Shown here one piece after another: positions 22,474 through 31,263 of a stretch of 64,000 bases of DNA. The stretch's first letter is position 1. Every line of letters starts with the position of its first letter. A model generated the notes under the pieces. The model had not been told where the DNA came from and searched no databases. It was given only the letters and a program-made list of their open reading frames with translations. Source of the stretch: Diphasiastrum complanatum (lineage: Eukaryota > Streptophyta > Lycopodiopsida > Lycopodiales > Lycopodiaceae); the NCBI GenBank assembly GCA_029204225.1, contig MU831893.1:1-64000 (forward strand), read 5' to 3'. The translations under genes and the position numbers were made by a program.

Positions 22474-23125
22474 AGTAACTCTCCTTATGTAATTTGATTG
22501 GAGCATTTGCTGGAAGGTGTTAACCATTATGCAAGTGTGTTTTCAGGTTCTTAACAGGTTGAGGAACATTCTCATGTGAAGTGATCTTAGATCTACATCT
22601 AAACACCAAGATTTGACAAGATAGTGAAGCTAGTCTTGTGATTCACTAAGTGTGCTCATTCATTCACCTCTAAATCTTGTATTTATCACTTGCTGGAGTT
22701 TATAAACTTTTAGAAGTGTGGTTTACATGTGGTTTTACAGGTTGAATCAATATCTTAGTGTGTTGATCATATGTTGATCAAGTTTGTTCATTACTAGGTA
22801 ATCTTGGCATCCTAGTTTTGGGTATTTTCTAAGAATGCAAGTAACTCTTCACACCATAACTTGATTTGGTCACTTGCTGGAAAGTTTGAGAGCTTAAGCA
22901 AGAGTGTGTTCAGGTTGGTTTGATTTTGTAATCCATTCTTAGTGTGTGCAAAGTGTTGCATGTGTTTCAATCTTCCTTTCTATGCTTGGGAACCATCTAG
23001 GTTCAAGATAGAAGTGTTTTAGGGTCCTAAATCTTCATAGATCTCTTTATCTATCATTTGTTGAGAGAAAAGTGAGTGCTAAGTGCTTTAGGACAGAACC
23101 TAAAAGTTGAAGAAACATTAGAATC
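22474..23125 (+). repeat. Copia leader with about 184-bp degenerate periodicity
   Basis: TTGCTGGA occurs at 22507, 22690 and 22874, with TTGTTGAG at 23058, so spacing is 183, 184 and 184 bp. In the first three units it is followed 25-50 bp later by AAGTGTG- and CAGGTT-type words. The same leader is in Copia-2 and Copia-3. It is about 1.17 kb long in all, unusually long for a copia leader. Several CAGGTT and GTAAGT words resemble splice sites, so an intron is an alternative reading. Confidence 0.55.
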
Positions 23126-25816
23126 ATGGCTTCCAATGGTGGGATCATGCTAGAGTCTAGTGAAAGGTTGAGTTCATCAAACTACTCTACTTGGAAAGTG
23201 AGGATGGAGTCCTTACTTGAGTTGAATGAACTCATGGACATAGTTGCAGAAATTGAAGAGAGACCTCTCACACTTCAAGAGCAACAAAGGTTTGATAAGA
23301 AGGCCAAAAGGGCTCATAGACTTGCTTATTCTAGATCTACTTCTAGATCTAAAGAAGCTTTTCAACTTGTGCATTCTGATATTCATTCTTCTAGTACAAC
23401 TAGCAATGGTGGGGCAAAGATGTATGCAACTTTCATTGATGACTTTAGTAGGTATACTTGGATCTATCTTCTTAAAAGTAAGGATGAAGTGTTTGCTGCA
23501 TTTGTCAAGTTCAAGAATGAAATGGAAAACCAATTCAATACAAAGATCAAATGCTTAAGATCTGATAATGGAGGGGAATACACCTCAAATAGGTTCAAAG
23601 ACTTTTGTATAGCACATGGGATTAAGAGGGAGATGTCTAGTCCTAGGACTTCACAACAGAATGGAGTGGCCGAGAGGAAGAATAGAACCCTTTGTGAATG
23701 TGCCAAGGCAATGAGACTACATGCTAATCTTGCTAAGTCTTTTTGGGGGGAAGCTTTAGCATGTGCTAACTATCTATGTAATAGATGGACAAGTGCTTCC
23801 TTGGATGGTAAAACTCCTCATGAGGTTCTTTATGGTAGAAGGCCGAGTGTCAAGCATTGTAGGATCTTTGGATGTACATGTTTTGTCAATATCACACTTG
23901 ATGATAGAACTAAAGAAGATCCTTCATCAAAGAAGGGTGTGTTTGTTGGCTATAGTGAAGTAAGCAAGGCTTACAAAGTGTACATTCCTTCTACAAAGAA
24001 AGTTGTCATAAGTAGGGATGTCATCTTTCATGAAGAGAATGTTTCCAATGTTGTTGATGTTGATGTTGATGTGCCTACTAATCATCATGATGTGCAAGAT
24101 GTCTTGGATGAAGATGGAGATGCCACTCCAAAGCAAACTTCAAGGAAGACTCAAAGGCAAAGGGCTAAGCCATCAAGGCTAACCTATGATGAAAAAGGAA
24201 AGCAAGTGGTGGACAACTCTAACTTTGCTTTTCTTACCTCTTTTGATGAACCAACTTGTGTAGGTGAAGCAATTCAAAAGAAGGAATGGATCCAAGCCAT
24301 GGATCATGAGCATCAAGCACTCATCAAAAGCAACACATGGAGGTTGGTAAAGCTTCCAAAGGACAAGAAGGCAATTGGTTGTAAGTGGATCTTCAAGATC
24401 AAGACAAATCAAGATGGATCAATCAACAAGTACAAGGCAAGGTTGGTGGCAAAGGGGTATGCTCAAGAATATGGTATTGACTATGATGAGACCTTTGCAC
24501 CCGTGGCAAAGATGGTAACTATTCGAATCCTAATCTCTCTTGCAACTCTTTATGATTGGGATATGTGGCAAATGGATGTTACTAATGCCTTCTTGAATGG
24601 TGATCTTGAAGAAGATATTTACATGGAGCAACCCGAGGGCTATGTTTCACATGATGAGCCTAATCATGTGTGCTATCTCCAAAAGAGTTTGTATGGGCTA
24701 AAGCAAGCACCAAGGAGTTGGTATGCTAAGCTCAATTCCTTCTTACTTTCTCAAAACTTTGTTATGAGTGAGTATGATCATTCTCTCTACTTTAGATTGA
24801 ATGAAAATGATATCACTTTACTTTTGATCTATGTTGATGACATTATCTTAAGTGGTGGTAACAATCTAGATATAGATGAAATCAAGATGGCACTCAAAAG
24901 AGAGTTTGAAATTCAAGATCTTGATAAACTTCATTATATCTTAGGAATAGAGATTATTAGAACTTCTAAATCTACATTCATATGTCAAGAAAAGTATGTT
25001 AACTCTATTCTAAAAAGGTTTCATATGGAAGATTGTAAAGTTGTTTCTACTCCTATGGAATCAAATGTAAAGCTAACTACAAGAAGTAATGAAAGATCCT
25101 TCAAGGACATTACTCTCTATAGAAAGCTAATAGGATCTCTTATATGGTTAACCATCACAAGACCTGATCTAAGCTTTGTGGTTGGTAAACTAAGTCAATT
25201 TATGCAAGATCCTAGTGAGGCTCATTGGAAGCTAGGAAAGAGAGTACTTAGATACATCTCGGGATCTAGAGATTTTGGCATCTTGTATGGAGGTACTACA
25301 CCTAACCTTTGTGGATTTTCAGATTCAGATTTTGCAGGTGATCAAATGGATAGGAAGTCAACAAGTGCCTTTGCAATCTATCTTGGAGATGGAGTGGTCT
25401 CATGGCTATCAAAGAAGCAACCAACTATCTCTCTATCTTCTACCGAAGCCGAGTACAAGGCATTAACAACATGCACCAAGGAGATTCTTTGGATCAAGAG
25501 GATGTTATTGGATCTTCACTTGCTGGAACCAGAGAAGACTCCAATCATACTTTGTGATAACCTTTCAGCCCAAAGCTTGGCAAGCAATCCTGTTTTTCAT
25601 GCAAGGAGCAAGCACATTGAGATTGCTCACCATTTTGTGAGAGATCAAGTCATTGCCAAAGAGGTGGAGCTTCAACATGTCTCTTCAAAGGAGTGTGTGG
25701 CTGATATCTTCACCAAACCATTGGGAAAGGACCTATATTTAATGCATAGATCTAATCTTGGAATGTGCTCAAAGACTATGTTGAAACTAGCATCCAATGT
25801 TGAAGAGGGAGTGTGA
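23126..25816 (+). CDS. Copia-1 truncated gag fused to integrase-RT-RNase H
   Basis: 896 residues in one frame. Residues 1-63 are the gag N-terminus (MASNGGIMLESSERL...). At codon 63/64 (23313-23315) the frame jumps to the integrase core beginning HRLAYSRS. The missing part is the rest of gag, the CCHC knuckle, the DSGAS protease and the integrase HHCC finger. Present are integrase catalytic residues in HSDIH, RSDNGGEY and GVAERKNR, RT with AFLNGDLEEDIY and YVDD (569-572), and RNase H with DSDFAGD, STEAEYKAL and FHARSKHIE. Compared with its sisters it has Ser for Pro in SPRTSQQNG and Asp for Gly in DLDKLHYILG; the second alters a conserved RT position. The start ATG is the same in all three copies. 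Proteins would need gag and protease in trans. Confidence 0.93.
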   Translation: MASNGGIMLESSERLSSSNYSTWKVRMESLLELNELMDIVAEIEERPLTLQEQQRFDKKAKRAHRLAYSRSTSRSKEAFQLVHSDIHSSSTTSNGGAKMYATFIDDFSRYTWIYLLKSKDEVFAAFVKFKNEMENQFNTKIKCLRSDNGGEYTSNRFKDFCIAHGIKREMSSPRTSQQNGVAERKNRTLCECAKAMRLHANLAKSFWGEALACANYLCNRWTSASLDGKTPHEVLYGRRPSVKHCRIFGCTCFVNITLDDRTKEDPSSKKGVFVGYSEVSKAYKVYIPSTKKVVISRDVIFHEENVSNVVDVDVDVPTNHHDVQDVLDEDGDATPKQTSRKTQRQRAKPSRLTYDEKGKQVVDNSNFAFLTSFDEPTCVGEAIQKKEWIQAMDHEHQALIKSNTWRLVKLPKDKKAIGCKWIFKIKTNQDGSINKYKARLVAKGYAQEYGIDYDETFAPVAKMVTIRILISLATLYDWDMWQMDVTNAFLNGDLEEDIYMEQPEGYVSHDEPNHVCYLQKSLYGLKQAPRSWYAKLNSFLLSQNFVMSEYDHSLYFRLNENDITLLLIYVDDIILSGGNNLDIDEIKMALKREFEIQDLDKLHYILGIEIIRTSKSTFICQEKYVNSILKRFHMEDCKVVSTPMESNVKLTTRSNERSFKDITLYRKLIGSLIWLTITRPDLSFVVGKLSQFMQDPSEAHWKLGKRVLRYISGSRDFGILYGGTTPNLCGFSDSDFAGDQMDRKSTSAFAIYLGDGVVSWLSKKQPTISLSSTEAEYKALTTCTKEILWIKRMLLDLHLLEPEKTPIILCDNLSAQSLASNPVFHARSKHIEIAHHFVRDQVIAKEVELQHVSSKECVADIFTKPLGKDLYLMHRSNLGMCSKTMLKLASNVEEGV

Positions 25817-26466
25817 AAATTGTCAACATTTCCTAGCTAGTTTGAGGCCTAAATTGGCTAAAATTGTAAATAGTTTTGGTTCTGGAGTTTCACACGTGTG
25901 AACCAGGCCACAATGTTTTTATTTACTGTATTTTTTCAGTATGATGAAGTGTCAAACTTCATACCCTTCAAAATGAGATCATTTTGATGTATTTTGGTCA
26001 TATAAGCCATTTTTAGCTATTTTTCCTATATAGGGAATATCTAGGGTCAAGTACCTTCTAGAGAGAGGAGAGAGAGTCATCTTCCTCATCCATAAATAGT
26101 AGGGAAGTCGTGGAGAACAGGTTGGAGAAACCTTTTGTATGCTTCATTGAGATCAATAGATCATTGTCATTGTTTCTTCCTCCATTGAGAGCATTGTTGT
26201 GTGTATTGTCTTCAAGCTATTGTGTATGATCTTAGGTGCTTTCCAAAAGTGATAGGCTGATGTATTATGGACTGTATAATGCTATTTTGGGCCGCACTTG
26301 ATGTTTATGGAAGTTTCCATTTGTGATAAATGCTTTTTGATCAAGTTCTTTGCATTCTAGGTAGCATAGAATGTGTTGCCAATTCCTAGCTTATGTAGTT
26401 TGGAGTGCAAGCATTCAAGCCAATGATCTTGGAGTTTAGATCCACTTAGGATCTGTATTTTTCACA
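25812..26466 (+). repeat. 3' LTR of Copia-1
   Basis: 655 bp, preceded by the purine run GAAGAGGGAG. The palindrome TTCACACGTGTGAA is intact at 25889-25902. Confidence 0.95.
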
Positions 26467-26471
26467 TGGCG

Positions 26472-28550
26472 CCCCTCCATGAAGAGATGGGTGGCCCTTC
26501 TGAACCTACACCAAGAGATGAACCCTTGCCAGAGGCACAACAGGACCTCTTTGAAGTGAAGATGCGGCAATACTTATCAAGCGCAATGACGGCTATGCTT
26601 AGCGAGGTGAAGAAGGATAGAGAAACCGAAAGGAAAGAATGGCAAACATCCTTGCAAGCCATGAATCTTACTCAAATTAACCTTGCTAGAGAAATGAGAG
26701 ACGGGCTAACACAGCTCGAAGCCAGGTTTGTAGAGTTGGAAGCAACTAGGGAGAATGCAGTGGCGCCTCCTCCACAGATACCAAGAGAACCACGAGCGCG
26801 AACCACGGAGGGCCCAAGAAAGACTGCCAAAGTGAAAGCACCACCTACTTTCAAAGGAGAGCGTGACATTCGAGTTGTGGAAGATTGGTTGTTTCACATG
26901 GACCATTACTTCCGTCTAATGAACACTCCTGAGGAAGAAAGAACTGACTTGGCATTAGCATATTTTGAGGGCTACACTACAAATTGGTACCGGATGGCAG
27001 GGATGCATTTTCAAACATGGGACGCATTCAAAGCCGCGTTACGATTGGAGTTCATACCGAAGGATTCACACATGAGATTGAGGACAGAATTATCGGGCCT
27101 CAAACAGAAAGGGTCATTGCGAGAGTACCTCAATAGATTCAGACAGAGTGTATGGGTTATTGAAGATATGTCCGAGGCGGACAAAACTCATTACCTATTG
27201 TCTGGAATGCAATCCTGGACCCGACGTGCGATAGACAGCTACATGCCCCATGATTTCAATTCAACTATTCGAGCGGCTGAAATGGTTTGTGATTATGAGA
27301 GCACATTGGCACCAGCTGCTCCCGCAACCTCAACAAGAGTATTTAGTGGATCCAGACCGAGTCCGAGCTTCTTTTCAAGGGGGGACTCAGCTCCAAATGG
27401 CAACCAAGCCTCGAGTAGCGTGAATAAATTCCCAACAAAAATAGGGTTTGGCAACCAAGGCAACAATGGAGGGAACATGTTCCAGAGAAGAAACAATGTT
27501 GGACCTTCAGCTAGTCACAGCAACAGCTCACCAACAGTGGGCAGTTCCATGCGTTGCTTCAACTGTCATCAGCAAGGTCACTCTTGGAGATCATGCCCCA
27601 AACCATTGAATAAGCAGATCATGGCTGCCATTGAAGGATTTGATAGGATGGAGAGAGAGGCATTTGATCAAGAAGATGGTGAACAAGATGATGAAGAGGA
27701 CCCAGAAACGGATTTGACGGAGTCTGACCTGAATGCCTTGCAACAGATAAGGGCACTTGCGGCTTATCGTGAACATCTTATGGCGACTCCTGCGAGAGGA
27801 TCCAAGTTATTGTACCTGAAAGGCTGTATTCAAGGTAGGATCATTTACTTCATGGTAGACCTGGGGGCGTCACATAACTACTTGTCAGAAAAACTGACAG
27901 GAGAATTGGACATCCAATGTGAAGAAAATGTGACTCCTATTTGTGTGGAGACCGCGAAAGGTACAATGACCACTTGTAGATTGGCAACCAACTTACCAAT
28001 CTCTCTGGGAGCCTGGAAGAATCGACTAACGTTCACAATCTTGAAGATGGATGCCTTCGACGCTATTTTGGGATTAAGCTGGTTTAACGAACATGTGGTG
28101 GCCTTCTTGGCAAAAGGGGTTAGCCTTGTGTTATTATATAATGGCAGGAGACCTTGTGTCGTCAGAGCTATGCCAGGGGACCAACTAGAAAAGAACGACA
28201 CAAATGAACCTGAGCCAACCATTCCTCCCAATCTCATTCACCTATTTAACGAAGGACAAACAACAGTGACAGACCAGCTGACACGGGAACAAATGGAGCC
28301 AAAATTGCCTATAGTCTCTACATCAAAGGTGAATTCAAGTGCCGATGCAGAGCTCAAGGAGCTCACCTTGTGTGACCAAGCGAAAACTCACTTTTTTAAT
28401 GAAAGACATCCAACAGTGACAAACCAGCTGACGCGAGGTCAAATGGAGCCAACATTGCCTGCAGTTTCTACGTCAAAGGTGAATCTAAGTGCCGATGCAG
28501 AGCTCAAGGAGCTCAACCTGGACGACCAAACTAAATATCTAGAGTCCTAG
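26472..28550 (+). CDS. element A gag-protease frame, part downstream of Copia-1
   Basis: This open part holds 692 residues and continues the 45 codons at 21164-21298, so the original protein was about 737. Counting from the ATG recreated at 26466, a Retrotrans_gag-like region (WLFHMDHYF to YLNRFRQSVWVIEDMSEADK) spans roughly 140-245. A CCHC knuckle CFNCHQQGHSWRSC is at 364-377. An acidic linker follows. A retropepsin-like site has D465 in MVDLGASHNYLS, with the partner block DAILGLSWF near 533. The DLG triplet is non-standard (DTG or DSG is usual). A 50-residue tail unit (QLTR.QMEP.LP.VSTSKVN.SADAELKEL) is duplicated at 28261 and 28411. The frame then stops; no RT follows. Gag type suggests the Ty3/gypsy side. 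Confidence 0.85.
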   Translation, partial: PLHEEMGGPSEPTPRDEPLPEAQQDLFEVKMRQYLSSAMTAMLSEVKKDRETERKEWQTSLQAMNLTQINLAREMRDGLTQLEARFVELEATRENAVAPPPQIPREPRARTTEGPRKTAKVKAPPTFKGERDIRVVEDWLFHMDHYFRLMNTPEEERTDLALAYFEGYTTNWYRMAGMHFQTWDAFKAALRLEFIPKDSHMRLRTELSGLKQKGSLREYLNRFRQSVWVIEDMSEADKTHYLLSGMQSWTRRAIDSYMPHDFNSTIRAAEMVCDYESTLAPAAPATSTRVFSGSRPSPSFFSRGDSAPNGNQASSSVNKFPTKIGFGNQGNNGGNMFQRRNNVGPSASHSNSSPTVGSSMRCFNCHQQGHSWRSCPKPLNKQIMAAIEGFDRMEREAFDQEDGEQDDEEDPETDLTESDLNALQQIRALAAYREHLMATPARGSKLLYLKGCIQGRIIYFMVDLGASHNYLSEKLTGELDIQCEENVTPICVETAKGTMTTCRLATNLPISLGAWKNRLTFTILKMDAFDAILGLSWFNEHVVAFLAKGVSLVLLYNGRRPCVVRAMPGDQLEKNDTNEPEPTIPPNLIHLFNEGQTTVTDQLTREQMEPKLPIVSTSKVNSSADAELKELTLCDQAKTHFFNERHPTVTNQLTRGQMEPTLPAVSTSKVNLSADAELKELNLDDQTKYLES

Positions 28551-28786
28551 GGGACTCATCCAGATGTGCGACGACAATGACATATCTGAGGCTTAAGGGA
28601 GCCGTGAGTACCTTTTTCTTTCATGCTAATAAAGTAAGCCGCATTTCTCATTGAGGAGTGAGCTTCAGTTTGATGTCTAAGTGCAGCAGCTTCACACAGG
28701 TTTTACGTAAGTGAACTAGATCCACACTTTTCCTGTGCTGGGTGTAAAACACAATATCATTACTCTGCTTTACAGTTGGTTTTCTT

Positions 28787-28854
28787 TGGCCGGTGAATCA
28801 AGCCCGTGCCCTTGTATATGTGACTAAAGTCTGGCCGGTGAATTAAGCCCGTGC
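28787..28854 (+). repeat. 45-bp tandem duplication in element A 3' region
   Basis: TGGCCGGTGAATYAAGCCCG occurs at 28787 and 28832, between the gag-protease stop and the polypurine tract. Confidence 0.8.
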
Positions 28855-28880
28855 CATGAGTCTTAGGTTCTAGTTTGGCC

Positions 28881-28917
28881 CTGATGAGGACATCAGCTTT
28901 CTCAAACGAGGGGAGGA
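28881..28917 (+). promoter_or_regulatory. hairpin and polypurine tract of element A
   Basis: CTGATG / CATCAG with loop AGGA (28881-28896) is followed by AAACGAGGGGAGGA ending at the LTR start, 28918. The same hairpin with a longer stem precedes the tract of element E. Confidence 0.7.
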
Positions 28918-29764
28918 TGTTGTAAAGCTGACTTGGGTGCACCCAGCGTGCCATGTAAGACTCAAAGGGGTGACACTCCCTAAGGTCCCATAGCAAGTTA
29001 GAATGTCAAGGACTGAGCCTCCGACCTGTGGTGAGCCAGTCAAGTAGTCACAAAGTCATGAGCTAGCTCTGGAGCTCAGGTCATGTCCTAGTCAGGAAAG
29101 CAGGTTGATTCGGCCGCCGGGACGGCTCCCGGGACCCATGTCCGGGAGCCAGACTGATTCTGCCAGGCTTGCCAGGCTTAATCAGCAAAATAAAAACTAA
29201 GTCCTAAAAAGCGTGCTTTACCAGAAAGCACTATGTTTCAAACCAGAGGGGGTGCGCCGAATCACAGCAGAACTATAGGGGGAGTCCGGCAGACAGAAAC
29301 TTGGGCAGCTCAACCAGCGCCAGGAATCCAGTCGCCAGGTCTCAGCTCCCTCTACCAGCACGAGCCAGGCACAATGCCCAGCACGTGTTGGTGGCCCCGA
29401 GACCGGTCAGTCTATGTATGAATGTAACCTCTTCCAAATCTAATAAAGTTGGTTGCGTCGCTGGCGCCTAAGGGTCCCTGTCATCGACATGGGGCTTGCC
29501 GCTATGCCAATTGGTCAGTTTGGCGACCACTATGCCTTGGGTTTCATGTGTGGCTTGTCTTTGCCTTTGGTTACCTTTTGGGGACGGATTCTGAGTTGGC
29601 TTTCGGGTTGGTTGGGATTCCAGTTTTCTTAAAGTCTGAATGGTTAAGCTTGTTACGTTTCTGAGTTGGCTTTTATGTAAGTGCATGATGGATGAATGTT
29701 AGACTTAAGCGCGTGTTGGGGAAACCGCTCAAGTCCCAGCGCCCTTTGAGGCGCCGGCGCAACA
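28918..29764 (+). repeat. 3' LTR of element A
   Basis: 847 bp, TGTT...AACA, followed by CTTAC. It is shorter than the 5' LTR by one internal block of about 74 bp. Point differences elsewhere are few. Confidence 0.9.
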
Positions 29765-29893
29765 CTTACCCACCCGCCACTGCGGGGGGGATGGAGAACA
29801 TTCATGAAAATGCCATCACGACATCGCAAAATTTTTTGTTAATGTCCCCCCCCCCCCCCCCCCCCCCATCCGCCGCGGCGGGTGGGCGACATT
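29765..29893. repeat. GC palindrome and C-run module
   Basis: Host DNA after element A reads CCACCCGCC, seven Gs, then 60 bp later a C run (about 29845-29867) and the palindrome CCGCCGCGGCGG at 29870-29881 followed by GTGGG. With the C run at 19386-19405 this is one module split by the insertion of A. Confidence 0.65.
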
Positions 29894-30140
29894 TACAACA
29901 ATGGGTCTTCTTTAACTTCTCCCCTGTCCACACTACTTAACTTGGAAGATTAGATTTAATGAAAAAGACATGGAGAAAGCAAAAAAAATACCATATTGTA
30001 GGAGCAAAAAAATTTGAAGCAGGTAGCAATTCACTTGATATAAGAAAGCCTAAAAATTTCAAAAGACAATGTAAATAAGCATTGTAGGGGTGTTTATTTA
30101 TGTTTTTTTGCTATTGTCAAGTTCCATAAAGACTTATGGG

Positions 30141-30145
<5 letters not shown>

Positions 30146-30232
<87 letters not shown>
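30146..30232. repeat. (TC)n microsatellite
   Basis: About 86 bp of uninterrupted TC. Confidence 0.95.
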
Positions 30233-30233
<1 letters not shown>

Positions 30234-30342
30234 CAACACCTCACAAAAGTGTGAAGATTATTAAAATATTATCTTCCTATCTCGAGTTTGGGGTCATGTC
30301 CATGATGATTTCCACTAGATTTCATGTTGTACATATAAGGAG

Positions 30343-30979
30343 TGTGAATTGAGCACATATCCTTCTAGTGTAGCTCAAATTTGAGTTAGATAGGTTCAAT
30401 TATGATGACATGCAGATGTTTAGATAGCATGCAAAGTCTTACTGTATGCATGCAAGCCACATGCAATCAGTGCATGCAACATGCAAAGTAGTTTCTGTGA
30501 TCTACACATGTCTAGGCAATTTTATGAGTTGACATGCAGTACATGCAACATACATGCATGCAGTTACACATGTGGATCTCTGGTAGGTGAATTAGTTCAG
30601 TTAAGTGGACTTTCCATGCAACTCCACTGTAGGAATTCGAGTCTCTCTCATGTAGGGAATCTTGGGCATGTTTTGCCATATTGTGAATATTGAGATTTTG
30701 GTGTTTTGGACTCATTCTCTCTCTACCCGAGTTTTCTATGTATGATTTTCTCTCTCTACCCGAGAGCAGCCTTTTTTTCCCATACTAAACACTTAGAATT
30801 TTTTCTGACATTCATTTCTCATAGTGAAGAGTTAGATTTTTTCATCAGATGTATGCAATTGTGCTCTTGCCTTAGATTTTTCAAGCATACTGTTCTTTGA
30901 TCAATCTTGTGCAATCACAACACCTCAGTAAGATCCTGTAGGGTGTGTGGTGAAGTTCACACATGCTAAAAACTTCACA
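30343..30979 (+). repeat. LTR G, a copia-type 5' LTR without its body
   Basis: It starts TGTGAATTGAGC and ends AACTTCACA, directly followed by a primer site. Two TCTCTCTCTACCCGAG words (near 30716 and 30750) link it to LTR C. About 220 bp of leader follow, then the TCGCGA block; no coding part or second LTR is present. Confidence 0.65.
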
Positions 30980-30991
30980 TGGTATCAGAGC
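30980..30991 (+). promoter_or_regulatory. primer binding site of LTR G
   Basis: TGGTATCAGAGC abuts the LTR end (initiator tRNA-Met complement). Confidence 0.85.
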
Positions 30992-31263
30992 TTCATGCTT
31001 TGAAGAGGTGAGGGTGTATACATCAGATCATCAGTGTTTTTGCTTGCAAGAACTTGGATTTTGGAGAAGGATTCAAACTCACTGAGAAACAAGCAATCTG
31101 TGGATCATAAGTGGATCAAATCAAGGTTGATCTGATCCAGCGGAGCTTTGTACGGACCGAGAGCTCACATGTGTGAAATCAGCCCTCATTAATGAGTGCT
31201 TCTTCTCAAGGAATGATCCAAATTTGATGTTCTATAGCTTGTTGGATAGGTATTGGAGAGTAG

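Larger units (their letters stand above)
21299..26466 (+). mobile_element. Copia-1: Ty1/copia element, gag-protease-deleted derivative
   Basis: 5,168 bp. Target duplication TGGCG (21294-21298 and 26467-26471). LTRs are 655 bp and differ by eye at only about two bases, so the insertion is recent. The order is LTR, primer site 21954-21965, 1.16-kb leader, one 896-residue frame, purine tract, LTR. It lacks 1,263 bp present in Copia-3. The same deletion is in Copia-2. Confidence 0.95.
19410..29764 (+). mobile_element. element A: gag-protease-only LTR retroelement, interrupted by Copia-1
   Basis: The LTRs begin TGTTGTAAAGC and end AACA. The 5-bp target duplication CTTAC is at 19405-19409 and 29765-29769. 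The initiator-Met-type primer site is at 20332, and a purine tract precedes the 3' LTR. Subtracting Copia-1 and its target duplication leaves about 5.18 kb. The only coding capacity is a gag-protease frame; reverse transcriptase, RNase H and integrase are absent. This matches the type described as TR-GAG, non-autonomous LTR elements that keep gag. Target DNA was a C-run next to a GC palindrome. It must rely on polymerase and integrase from another element (inference). Confidence 0.88.

Noticed and set aside
28881-28912. Hammerhead-like CTGATGA core in the hairpin before the polypurine tract
   Set aside because: Plant retrozymes carry CUGAUGA with GAAA and a cleavage triplet. Here the second core reads CAAAC instead of GAAAC in element A and is absent in E. 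A simple hairpin explains both copies.
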